Positions 25,722 to 33,176 of a stretch of 64,000 bases of DNA are shown piece by piece. The notes beneath the pieces are model-generated. The model made no database searches and was not told where the DNA came from. It saw nothing but the letters and a program-made list of their open reading frames with translations. Positions within the stretch are counted from its first letter, which is position 1. Every line of letters begins with the position of its first letter. The stretch is from an uncultured Chloracidobacterium sp. (GTDB lineage: Bacteria > Acidobacteriota > Blastocatellia > Pyrinomonadales > Pyrinomonadaceae). The translations under genes and the position numbers were made by a program. The stretch lies in the NCBI GenBank assembly GCA_936914845.1, contig CAKZGE010000002.1:186001-250000 (forward strand). Reading direction: 5' to 3'.

Positions 25722-25766
25722 TCCGCTCAATCTAAGCAAAGGCCGAGGAATGGCTCGACAATCTTA

Positions 25767-27158
25767 ATGCAACAAAGCCTTATTACAATTGCATACATCG
25801 CGGCGAGTGCGTTGTTTATCTTGAGCCTCGGCGGATTGTCTCGGCAGGAGACTGCTCGTCGCGGAAATTGGTACGGCATTATCGGGATGCTTATTGCACT
25901 TGCGGCCACGGTTGCCGCGATGAAGCCCGAAGGCTGGCCTATTCTAGGCGGCGTATTGATCGTCGGAGCGTTGATCGGCGCGTTCTTAGCATCGCGGGTT
26001 CAGATGACGTCAATGCCCGAACTCGTTGCGATCTTGCACAGCTTTGTCGGGCTGGCGGCCGTACTGGTCGGTTTCGGCACATACCTCGGCGCACACAACA
26101 TACCGCAAGAAGAATTGCTCATACATAACGTGGAGATCTACATCGGTGTCTGCATCGGTGCGATCACGTTTGCCGGTTCGGTAGTTGCATTTGCCAAGCT
26201 CAAGGGAACGCTCTCCGGAAGGCCGCTGATGTTGCCGGGCAGGCATTTGATCAACCTGTTGATGCTGGCGGCAACGATAATTCTTGGCGTGCTTTTCGCT
26301 ATGGCTCCGGGAGTTAGCGGAAATCCGTATTTGATCGCAGCGGCGGTTTTGACCGGAGTTCTGGGTCTGCATTTTGTTATGGCGATCGGCGGTGCGGATA
26401 TGCCCGTCGTCGTTTCAATGCTCAACAGTTATTCGGGATGGGCAGCCGCCGCGGCCGGATTCATGCTCGGCAACGATCTGCTCATCATCACCGGTGCACT
26501 GGTCGGCTCGAGCGGTGCGATCCTCAGCTATATCATGTGTCAAGGCATGAATCGGTCTTTCGTCAGCGTAATGCTCGGCGGATTTGGCACCGAAAGCAGC
26601 GGTTCTTCCGCGGCCGATTCGGCTCCGGCCGGCGAGGTACATTCGATCGATGCCGTTGCGGCGGCCCAGATGTTGAGCGAGGCCCGTCGGGTCATCATCG
26701 TTCCCGGCTATGGTTTGGCAGTCGCACAAGCTCAACATTCTTTGGCGGACGTGGTCAAGATCATGCGAGCCAACCGGACGGATGTTCGTTTTGCGATCCA
26801 TCCGGTCGCAGGACGGCTTCCGGGACATATGAATGTACTGCTTGCCGAAGCGAATATCCCTTACGATATCGTTTTTGAAATGGATGAGATCAACGACCAA
26901 TTCGCCTCAACAGACATTGCATGGGTGATCGGTGCCAACGATATTGTCAACCCCTCGGCTCTCGACGACCCAACTTCGCCCATCGCCGGAATGCCCGTGC
27001 TGCACGTTTGGGAAGCCCGCGACACCATCGTTATGAAACGCGGAATGGCGAGCGGCTACGCCGGCGTCGATAACCCGCTCTTCTATATGGACAACACCCT
27101 CATGCTCTTCGGCGACGCCAAAAAAGTCGTCGACGAGATCCTTGCTGTAATGCGGTAG
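25767..27158 (+). CDS. pntB: NAD(P)+ transhydrogenase subunit beta
   Basis: This 463-aa protein has an N-terminal half with about nine membrane helices forming the proton channel with PntA. GGADMPVVVSMLNSYSGWAAAA occurs near residues 209-230. The C-terminal domain III binds NADP(H): IIVPGYGLAVAQAQH near 311-325, then HPVAGRLPGHMNVLLAEA and WVIGANDIVNPSALDDP. DNPLFYMDNTLMLFGDAK stands near the end. All core motifs are intact, so the split from pntA at 21485-23167 does not seem to have inactivated either subunit. Expression must depend on read-through across 2.6 kb or on a new promoter. Confidence 0.95.
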   Translation: MQQSLITIAYIAASALFILSLGGLSRQETARRGNWYGIIGMLIALAATVAAMKPEGWPILGGVLIVGALIGAFLASRVQMTSMPELVAILHSFVGLAAVLVGFGTYLGAHNIPQEELLIHNVEIYIGVCIGAITFAGSVVAFAKLKGTLSGRPLMLPGRHLINLLMLAATIILGVLFAMAPGVSGNPYLIAAAVLTGVLGLHFVMAIGGADMPVVVSMLNSYSGWAAAAAGFMLGNDLLIITGALVGSSGAILSYIMCQGMNRSFVSVMLGGFGTESSGSSAADSAPAGEVHSIDAVAAAQMLSEARRVIIVPGYGLAVAQAQHSLADVVKIMRANRTDVRFAIHPVAGRLPGHMNVLLAEANIPYDIVFEMDEINDQFASTDIAWVIGANDIVNPSALDDPTSPIAGMPVLHVWEARDTIVMKRGMASGYAGVDNPLFYMDNTLMLFGDAKKVVDEILAVMR

Positions 27159-27173
27159 TTAAAAGATCTGAAA

Positions 27174-27447
27174 CTCCCCTCCTTACGAAGGAGCGGTGGC
27201 ACGAGCCTAGCGAGTGACGGCACGCCGAGCTAACGCCCTATGGACCGCGGGTGGAAAACTCAAAAGCTAACAGAATCCTGAGCTTTCATTTAGCACGAAA
27301 AAACTCTCCTCCTTACCAAGGAGGAGTACGGCTTTAGCCGGGAGGTGGTTCTTGGCTGCTTATATTCTCTTAGTTGCTTACATTCAAAGAGAGAACCACC
27401 CCGTCAGCCAAAGCGGCTGCCACCCCTCCTTGGTAAGGAGGGGAGTT
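27174..27447. repeat. MITE-like inverted repeat with an extra degenerate copy
   Basis: The left arm (27303-27352) begins ACTCTCCTCCTTACCAAGGA and the right arm (27391-27446) ends in its reverse complement with a few changes. Together they form a palindromic element of about 145 bp that also pairs GGTGGTTCT with AGAACCACC. A third, degenerate copy of the outer sequence (CTCCCCTCCTTACGAAGGAG) lies at 27174-27193 just after pntB. No transposase or ORF lies inside. The remainder of the 347-bp gap between pntB and the next remnant holds nothing I recognise. Confidence 0.75.
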
Positions 27448-27505
27448 TTTTTGCACTTCAACAGTCCTTGCTCAAAAAAATGTTCAGATGTTTAATAGAC
27501 ATTAG

Positions 27506-27724
27506 GATGTTTTAGACGATTTCTTGTGTTATTTTGATCTGGTTGACACAAAGCACTACCGCGATTATGTAGGGTGGAACAGGTGGTTTTATGATGGAGA
27601 TAACTTCCCTCTTCTACAAGGTGTTTACCCAACTGTACAAGGCATCTTTCCTTGGGAAAAGAATTTTCCTGAAGATACCAGATGGTTTTGCCAAATGCTG
27701 ATCGACCCGCCAAAAGAGCACTGA
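27506..27724 (+). pseudogene. C-terminal remnant of a DUF4262 protein
   Basis: The frame is open from 27506 (after TAG 27503-27505) to TGA 27722-27724. It encodes the characteristic end of DUF4262: YRDYVGWNRWFYDGDNFPLL, then GVYP and GIFPWEKNF. The N-terminal two thirds of the domain and any proper start are absent; only a TTG at 27524 could serve. The missing part would have lain where the MITE-like repeat now ends, 60 bp upstream. This suggests loss by insertion or deletion. Confidence 0.7.
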
Positions 27725-27748
27725 ATTGCTCACCATATTTTGATAGTT

Positions 27749-28024
27749 CTAAGCTTTGGTTTCAGCATCTAATTGCTCTTTTAAAAACATCTTTATCAAA
27801 GACTGATATGGAACATCTCGTTTGTTTGCAGCGACTTTCAGATTATCGAGCATCCAAACAGGAAGCCGCAGACTGATAGTTTTTGTTGACAGTTTCAAGT
27901 TTGGAAAGACTGCGACCTCGGCTTTGTCCCAATCGAAATAATCTGTCGAATCATGCGTTCCCCAAAACTCACGTTCCTCGTCCTCATTTTTGAATTTAGG
28001 AATCTCTTTTAGTTTTTTCTTCAT
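27749..28024 (-). CDS. brnA: BrnA-like antitoxin (CopG/ribbon-helix-helix type)
   Basis: This 91-aa protein starts with IPKFKNEDEEREFWGTHDST, the usual N-terminal toxin-binding segment of this antitoxin family. It continues with a ribbon-helix-helix domain, KTISLRLPVWMLDNLKVAAN and PYQSLIKMFLKEQL. It should neutralise the BrnT toxin and, as a dimer, repress the operon by binding the palindrome upstream of brnT. The gene starts inside the toxin gene (overlap of 29 bp), the usual toxin-first arrangement of brnTA. Confidence 0.86.
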   Translation of the reverse strand: MKKKLKEIPKFKNEDEEREFWGTHDSTDYFDWDKAEVAVFPNLKLSTKTISLRLPVWMLDNLKVAANKRDVPYQSLIKMFLKEQLDAETKA

Positions 28025-28307
28025 ACTTTCTTTTCTCTCGATCTGTCATGTCTCGTGCAGAAATAACTCTTATCCTCTTCCCGCGGATAGTGTAAATCAC
28101 CGTCAAACGTCTTCCCCCATCTGTTACACCGCGAGCAGCATATCTATCTTCGCTGTCGGAATGAGACAAGTCCCTACCGATAAGAATAGGCTCGTTCATG
28201 AAAATCTGCTCACTTTCTGCGTCAGTGACACGATGACCATGCCAATTTTTGTTGGAGTTCCATTCGTCCCAATCAAACCCTTCTATATCGTCAGGTATAG
28301 ATGCCAC
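27996..28307 (-). CDS. brnT: BrnT-like toxin (RelE-fold ribonuclease)
   Basis: This 103-aa protein has the BrnT pattern: FDWDEWNSNKNWHGHRVTDA near residues 11-30, then DRYAARGVTDGGRRLTVIY near 54-72, and RGKRIRVISARDMTDREK near 75-92. Family members are RelE-fold RNases that stop translation. The start is GTG 28307, and an in-frame TAA lies four codons upstream. It overlaps brnA. The locus sits in an AT-rich stretch between a repeat element and an orphan gene, as is common for mobile toxin-antitoxin modules. Confidence 0.87.
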   Translation of the reverse strand: MASIPDDIEGFDWDEWNSNKNWHGHRVTDAESEQIFMNEPILIGRDLSHSDSEDRYAARGVTDGGRRLTVIYTIRGKRIRVISARDMTDREKRKYEEKTKRDS

Positions 28308-28309
28308 AA

Positions 28310-28337
28310 ATGTATATTACAACAATATACATGTCAA
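28310..28337 (-). promoter_or_regulatory. brnTA operator-promoter with a perfect palindrome
   Basis: ATGTATATT, a 5-base spacer, then AATATACAT (28310-28332) is a perfect 9-bp inverted repeat 3 bp upstream of the brnT start codon. On the - strand a consensus TTGACA -35 box (28337-28332) overlaps its edge, and a TATACA -10-like hexamer lies inside it with a 15-bp spacer. This is where a ribbon-helix-helix antitoxin would bind for autoregulation. The site is so close to the GTG that the 5' untranslated region must be minimal. Confidence 0.65.
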
Positions 28338-28515
28338 TTCAATTTTTCTGTAGAGCCTATTGTACCCAGCCATGGAGACAGGCCGTTTTATAGTGTTTTT
28401 ATGAAACTGTGTCATATTTATTTATAGAGAAAAAGCCGTATTTATGCTAAATTAACTGTTGTTTGTAATCTATTCTTACAAAACGAACACCCAAGTTATA
28501 AAAGGAAGTAAACAC

Positions 28516-29076
28516 ATGAATCTCACACATCAAAAGTTCGCTGCGATCTTTCTTATCTCCGCTCTTGTTGTTATATGTTTGGTTGCTGAAATTGACGCTC
28601 AAGATAAAAAAGATTTGCCTGTTCTAGCCTCTGAGAATCTCGACAAAAAATATGTCGACTGGAGCTTTCTCAAGCAGAATGTGGAGGTCTCGAGCTTTTA
28701 TAGATCATATTTTAAGAACGGGGTTCCATCTTTGGTCAAAGGGGATTTTGACGGCAATGGCCTTGAGGATATGGCCGCTTTAGTTGCATATCCAAACACC
28801 ATATACTCAGAGAAATCAATTTCACATCTTTATGATCTAGTAGTCTTGCTTAATAAAAAAAATAATTATCAGTTGGTGATCATTGAAAGTAAAATACCTG
28901 AAAATGATATTGTTTACCTGTCTCTTATCAAAAAGGGAACATCTATTGCCGAATTCGATTCTGCAAAAACTTTTTTGTTAAAAAATGACAGCTTCTCATT
29001 TAGTTTTTTCGAGAAGGCAGGCTCCGTCTATTATTTTATGAACGGCAAATTCCACACAGTAACAACGTCTGACTAA
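28516..29076 (+). CDS. Secreted protein of unknown function with a DxDGNG motif
   Basis: The protein is 186 aa. ATG 28516 is preceded by AGGAAG. A signal peptide runs to about residue 28 (FLISALVVICLVAEIDA). Near residue 77 KGDFDGNGLEDMAAL looks like one calcium-binding FG-GAP/VCBS-type loop, as found in beta-propeller repeats, but there is a single copy and no full repeat. The rest is beta-strand-like with many Lys and Asn. The gene is distinctly AT-rich compared with the ferredoxin gene that follows, which agrees with recent acquisition. Confidence 0.66.
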   Translation: MNLTHQKFAAIFLISALVVICLVAEIDAQDKKDLPVLASENLDKKYVDWSFLKQNVEVSSFYRSYFKNGVPSLVKGDFDGNGLEDMAALVAYPNTIYSEKSISHLYDLVVLLNKKNNYQLVIIESKIPENDIVYLSLIKKGTSIAEFDSAKTFLLKNDSFSFSFFEKAGSVYYFMNGKFHTVTTSD

Positions 29077-29084
29077 AAAACAGA

Positions 29085-29489
29085 TTATTCTGACGAATTC
29101 CTCGGTAGATTGATCAAAGCCAGTCGTTCGACGACTTCGCCGTTTTCCAGGTGTTTTTCGATTATTTCGGGGACGTCTTCGGGCATTACTTGGGCGTACA
29201 TTGTGCCGTCTGGGTGAACCATAACGGCGGTGCCGACCGAGCAAAATCCCATTGAGCCGCATTCGGTCAAGACGATCTCGCCCATCGGGTTACGGCCTTT
29301 TGCCTCTTTGCCTTGGCGAAGGTTCTTTTCGACCAAAATACGGTCAAATTCTGATAGCACCCCGCCGGCACCGACCTGAGCGCATGATTTTCCCGTACAG
29401 ACAAATACCTGCCGTTTGATAGGAGCTTTTATCATCGGTGCAAGTTTTTCAAGCTGTTCGCGGTCGCTTACGAATTTCTTTTCTGCCAT
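29085..29489 (-). CDS. [2Fe-2S] ferredoxin, thioredoxin-like
   Basis: This protein of about 134 aa resembles the small thioredoxin-fold ferredoxins and the NuoE/HoxE C-terminal domain. QVFVCTGKSCAQVGAGG near residues 28-44 supplies two cysteines, and ECGSMGFCSVGTAVMVHPDG near 76-95 supplies two more, giving a C-x5-C and C-x5-C arrangement. It should carry electrons in the cytoplasm; the redox partner is unknown and no dehydrogenase subunit is adjacent. ATG 29489 is used, though a TTG two codons upstream is possible. It is divergent from the FHA-protease gene. Confidence 0.86.
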   Translation of the reverse strand: MAEKKFVSDREQLEKLAPMIKAPIKRQVFVCTGKSCAQVGAGGVLSEFDRILVEKNLRQGKEAKGRNPMGEIVLTECGSMGFCSVGTAVMVHPDGTMYAQVMPEDVPEIIEKHLENGEVVERLALINLPRNSSE

Positions 29490-29545
29490 ATGCAATATTT
29501 TGCCACAGAACGCCGTTTTCTTACATCGAATAGCTTTCGGGTTTG

Positions 29546-29554
29546 TGGTAATAT
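29546..29554 (+). promoter_or_regulatory. Possible extended -10 of the FHA-protease gene
   Basis: TG-G-TAATAT ends 26 bp before the ATG at 29581 in the short divergent gap. No convincing -35 box is present. Confidence 0.3.
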
Positions 29555-29580
29555 CTAAGCTTCGAGATAAAGTTTAGCAA

Positions 29581-31215
29581 ATGGCAATCGGCATTATCAT
29601 CCATGTATCGGTCGGTCAGGAAAAAAAGACCGAGTTTTTTTCCGAAGACCGCCTGCGGATCGGTTCGGATGAAAGCTGCGACCTGCAAATACAGATCGAT
29701 GATGCCTCGATACCGCCCGTTTGGCTAGAACTTGAAAACACTGACGGTGTTTTCCGTATCATCAAATTTGCACCGGAACTCTCGCTAACGCTTAACGATT
29801 CACCGATCCGCCGCTATGTCGGCATTAAGGATGGAGATGTCGTGAAACTAGGCGTCGCAGATGTCTCTCTTTCCTTTTTCGCTCTTGCCTCACGCTCGTC
29901 GCTGATCGCCTCTAACCGGGAACAGCCGCATATTGCTCAGTTCATTGAAGAGGCCGCTTTGGAATCAGCCGCTTCGCCGAGGCGTGACGACGCGAAGATC
30001 TTTCTGCGCGAATTTACCCGCGAATTAATGAGCGAGATCAGCTGGACCAGCAAGGCGATCACGCTCGTGTTGGCCGTGGGGTTTATTTCCGGAATTCTGT
30101 ATCTCGGTTATGCGGTCAACCGCGAACTGCGCGAATCCCGAAAAACTGCATCGAAACAAAACGATCTTATTGTTAAACTCGAAGAAAAGCTTGGTCAAAC
30201 GAATGACCAGATCGGTGAACTCGATAAAACCAATAAAGATCTGATCCGTCTGCAGTCGCTTGGGCAAAATGTTCGCGTTGACTACGGCAACGCCGTTTGC
30301 CTTATCGTTGGAATCTATGACCTGGTCGATCGAAGATCGGGCAAAACCCTTCGTTATCGCGACCCTTCGGCATATGACGCCATTCCCTACGAACCTTCAT
30401 CGGAGGATGGCACCGGCATGGCCCCGAAAGCTCCGCAAGGAGAATTGACGACAGAAGGCGGCGGCAGCCCGGTCGAATATGATTTCATCGGCACCGGTTT
30501 TCACGTCGGCGGCGGCTATATCGTCACCAATCGGCATGTTCTTCAGCCATGGAGCGAGGACGACATGGTCAAACAGATGATGCGAAATTCGAACGGACGG
30601 GCCCGCATCAAAAAGCTGGTTATCTATTTCCCGAAAGTAGCCCAACCGTTTCCTCTTAAAGTGCTCGAAACAGGAGGCAGAGAAGATGTTGCGGTTGCCT
30701 CGGTCGATGCTTCTTCGCTTCCTGCGGATATCGCCGCCGTTCCACTGGAAACGGACGAAAGCGCCGCCGCGATCGGCAAGACGGTTGTGACGATGGGTTA
30801 TCCGAGCGGTCCGGATCGCCTTTTGGCCATGGTCGATGACGATGAGGCAAAATCCATTAATTCGCGTTTTGGCAATTCGAGAGAAAACCTGATCAATTTT
30901 CTGGCACAATCGGGCCGCATCGTTCCTTTGACGACCCAAGGCACTATTACAGACCTCGACCCGCGAAGGATCGTTCATGATGCCCGCACGGCGGAGGGCG
31001 GTTCCGGAGCCCCCTTATTCGGCGAAGGCAGGCGAGTGATCGGGGTTAATTTTGGTGTGTTCACAGAAAATACGGCTGCCAATATGGCGGTACCGATAAA
31101 ATTTGCGGTAGATCTGCTGAGAAAGGCGGGTTGGCGTTCGCCGGAAGAGATGCAAACCGCAACTGCGGCAGATCAAACTGCTGCAAATACAGCAAATACT
31201 TCTATCGAAAAGTAG
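29581..31215 (+). CDS. Membrane-anchored FHA-domain protein with a trypsin-like protease domain
   Basis: This 544-aa protein has an FHA-like beta-sandwich at about 1-105 (SEDRLRIGSDESCDLQI; VKLGVADVSLSFF). A membrane helix lies near 156-177 (AITLVLAVGFISGILYLGYA). A coiled coil at about 180-225 (LEEKLGQTNDQIGELDKTN) leads to an S1C-type protease domain with H319 (VTNRHVLQP), D369 (GREDVAVASVD) and S475 (EGGSGAPLFG), a complete triad. No PDZ domain follows, unlike DegP/HtrA. The topology puts FHA inside and the protease outside, which suggests transfer of a phospho-Thr signal across the membrane; this is inference. It ends 16 bp before the permease gene. Confidence 0.82.
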   Translation: MAIGIIIHVSVGQEKKTEFFSEDRLRIGSDESCDLQIQIDDASIPPVWLELENTDGVFRIIKFAPELSLTLNDSPIRRYVGIKDGDVVKLGVADVSLSFFALASRSSLIASNREQPHIAQFIEEAALESAASPRRDDAKIFLREFTRELMSEISWTSKAITLVLAVGFISGILYLGYAVNRELRESRKTASKQNDLIVKLEEKLGQTNDQIGELDKTNKDLIRLQSLGQNVRVDYGNAVCLIVGIYDLVDRRSGKTLRYRDPSAYDAIPYEPSSEDGTGMAPKAPQGELTTEGGGSPVEYDFIGTGFHVGGGYIVTNRHVLQPWSEDDMVKQMMRNSNGRARIKKLVIYFPKVAQPFPLKVLETGGREDVAVASVDASSLPADIAAVPLETDESAAAIGKTVVTMGYPSGPDRLLAMVDDDEAKSINSRFGNSRENLINFLAQSGRIVPLTTQGTITDLDPRRIVHDARTAEGGSGAPLFGEGRRVIGVNFGVFTENTAANMAVPIKFAVDLLRKAGWRSPEEMQTATAADQTAANTANTSIEK

Positions 31216-31231
31216 CGTCGGTTTCTGATCT

Positions 31232-32335
31232 ATGGACAATCTTGTCTTTTCAAATATGTTTCACCGACCGGCCCGCACGCTGGTCAGCATTATCGGCATC
31301 GCGGCCGGCGTGCTGCTTATCGTCTTCACTGTTGGCTTGGCGAACGGTTCGATGCGCGAGCAAGCTTCCCGCGAGGCCAATGTCGGCGCCGAGATCCTTT
31401 TTCGTGCCTCCGGAAGTATTGGCCCAAGCGGCACCGATTCGTTTCGTATTCACGAAAATATTGTTGAAGATCTAAAAAAAGTTCCGGGCGTTAAAGACGC
31501 CGTGGCAATAGGACAAAACTCGGTCGACGCGACGGACAACAACACAGGGAAACGATTGGTTGACGGTGTCCAATTTGACAGCTATTCGCAAATGTCCGGC
31601 CTTCGCATCGTCGATGGCCGTCCGTTCACCGAAAATACGGACGAGGCTATAATTGACACCGCATGGCAGCAGCAGAAAAAATTTAAGATCGGCGACACCT
31701 TGCCGCTTTACGATCGTAAATTCACAATTGTCGGTATTTATGAACCTGCCGGCGGCGCTCGTTTGAAAATACCGCTTTCAACCATGCAGAAACAGCTCGG
31801 CAGTGAGAATATGGTTTCATCGGTGCTCATATCGATCAACCCCGGATCTACGGTTGAGCAGGTTGGGTACGACCTTCTCCAGGCCTATCCGAACAATCAG
31901 ATAATTAGAACAAGCGATCTCGAAGAACTTTACATGGCCGGTTTCCCCGCTTTAAATGTATTTCTAAATGTGTTCATCGGCATCGCTGCCGTGATCAGCG
32001 CTTTGGTTATATTGCTTACGATGTACACGACCGTTACTGAACGGACGCGGCAAATAGGCGTTCTAAAATCACTCGGCATGAACAACACGGGGATCGCTTG
32101 GACGATCACACAAGAGGCCCTTTTACTGAGCTTTTTTGGTGTCGTTACCGGCATCATCTTGACCTTTATCCTTCGGTATATCCTAACTAATGTCACTGCA
32201 CTCGAGGTCGATATGAGTTTGTGGGTAATGTCGATAACCCTGGTTGTCGGGCTGATCGGCGGTGTCATCGGCGGGCTTTACCCTGCAATGCGAGCAGCCC
32301 GTTTAGACGCGGTTGAAGCTTTGAGTTACGAATAA
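31232..32335 (+). CDS. ABC transporter permease of the MacB/FtsX type
   Basis: This 367-aa protein has an N-terminal helix (TLVSIIGIAAGVLLIVFTVG), a MacB_PCD-like periplasmic domain of about 200 residues and an FtsX domain with three helices near 245-355. The FtsX part carries TERTRQIGVLKSLGMNNTGI and ends GGLYPAMRAARLDAVEALSYE, the family hallmark. Such proteins are mechanotransmission permeases for lipoprotein or peptide export. The gene for the ATP-binding subunit, normally next door, is missing here. The upstream gene is the FHA-protease and the downstream gene is proC, 3 bp away. Confidence 0.86.
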   Translation: MDNLVFSNMFHRPARTLVSIIGIAAGVLLIVFTVGLANGSMREQASREANVGAEILFRASGSIGPSGTDSFRIHENIVEDLKKVPGVKDAVAIGQNSVDATDNNTGKRLVDGVQFDSYSQMSGLRIVDGRPFTENTDEAIIDTAWQQQKKFKIGDTLPLYDRKFTIVGIYEPAGGARLKIPLSTMQKQLGSENMVSSVLISINPGSTVEQVGYDLLQAYPNNQIIRTSDLEELYMAGFPALNVFLNVFIGIAAVISALVILLTMYTTVTERTRQIGVLKSLGMNNTGIAWTITQEALLLSFFGVVTGIILTFILRYILTNVTALEVDMSLWVMSITLVVGLIGGVIGGLYPAMRAARLDAVEALSYE

Positions 32336-32338
32336 ATT

Positions 32339-33172
32339 ATGGCGGTCGGCAGAACAAACCTTTCGTTTATCGGTTGCGGCGTGATGGCAGAGGCGGTAAT
32401 TGCCGGATTGCTCGAACAGAATTTGGTCTCTCCGGCCCAGATCGCAGCCAGCCACCCGCGGGCAGAACGCAGAACCGATCTTGAAGAAAAGCACGGTATT
32501 CGCACCTTCGCTTCGAATGTTGAAGCCGCGTCTGCTTTTGATGACCCCGATTCGATCGTTGTGCTTTGCGTAAAACCGCAGCGTTTGAAAGGGCTTCTCG
32601 CCGAAATTGGCCCGTCCGTTCTGGAATCGCAGCTGATCGTCTCCATTGTCGCCGGTGCCCGCATTGATACCATTTCGAAAGCTCTTAATAACCGTTATGT
32701 AGTACGGGCCATGCCCAACACGCCGTCGCAGATCGGCGCCGGCATGACCGCTTGGACCTGTTCTCCGGAAGTTTCCGACGAAAGGCGAAAACAAGTTTGC
32801 GAAATGCTTTCCGCTCTCGGCCGTGAGATCTACGTCGAAAATGAAAATATGATCGATATGGCCACCTCGCTGAGCGCTACGGGCCCGACCTACATTTTCA
32901 TGGTCATGGAAGCTTTAACAGACGCAGGCGTTCATCTCGGTTTTTCAAGGGAGATCTCGCGCGAGTTGGTTCAGCAAACAATGCTTGGATCAGTACTTTT
33001 TGCTATTGATTCCCACAAGCACCCGGCCGAACTTCGCAACATGGTCACCTCACCGGGAGGCACCTCAGCCGAGGCTATTTATCAAATGGAAAAAGGAGCT
33101 CTCCGCACAGTTCTTTCCAAAGCAGTTTATGCCGCCTATAAAAAAGCGGTCGATCTCGGCTCCCAAAAATAA
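32339..33172 (+). CDS. proC: Pyrroline-5-carboxylate reductase
   Basis: This 277-aa cytoplasmic enzyme reduces pyrroline-5-carboxylate to proline with NAD(P)H. It opens with the Rossmann motif SFIGCGVMAEAVIAGLLEQ near residues 8-26, has VVLCVKPQRLKGLLAE near 78-93 and VRAMPNTPSQIGAGMT near 121-136. The C-terminal signature TSPGGTSAEAIYQMEKGALR spans about 238-257, and SATGPTYIFMVMEAL is also present. The order is normal and all motifs are intact. It is the last gene of the + strand run and converges on the MFS gene. Confidence 0.95.
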   Translation: MAVGRTNLSFIGCGVMAEAVIAGLLEQNLVSPAQIAASHPRAERRTDLEEKHGIRTFASNVEAASAFDDPDSIVVLCVKPQRLKGLLAEIGPSVLESQLIVSIVAGARIDTISKALNNRYVVRAMPNTPSQIGAGMTAWTCSPEVSDERRKQVCEMLSALGREIYVENENMIDMATSLSATGPTYIFMVMEALTDAGVHLGFSREISRELVQQTMLGSVLFAIDSHKHPAELRNMVTSPGGTSAEAIYQMEKGALRTVLSKAVYAAYKKAVDLGSQK

Positions 33173-33176
33173 TATT

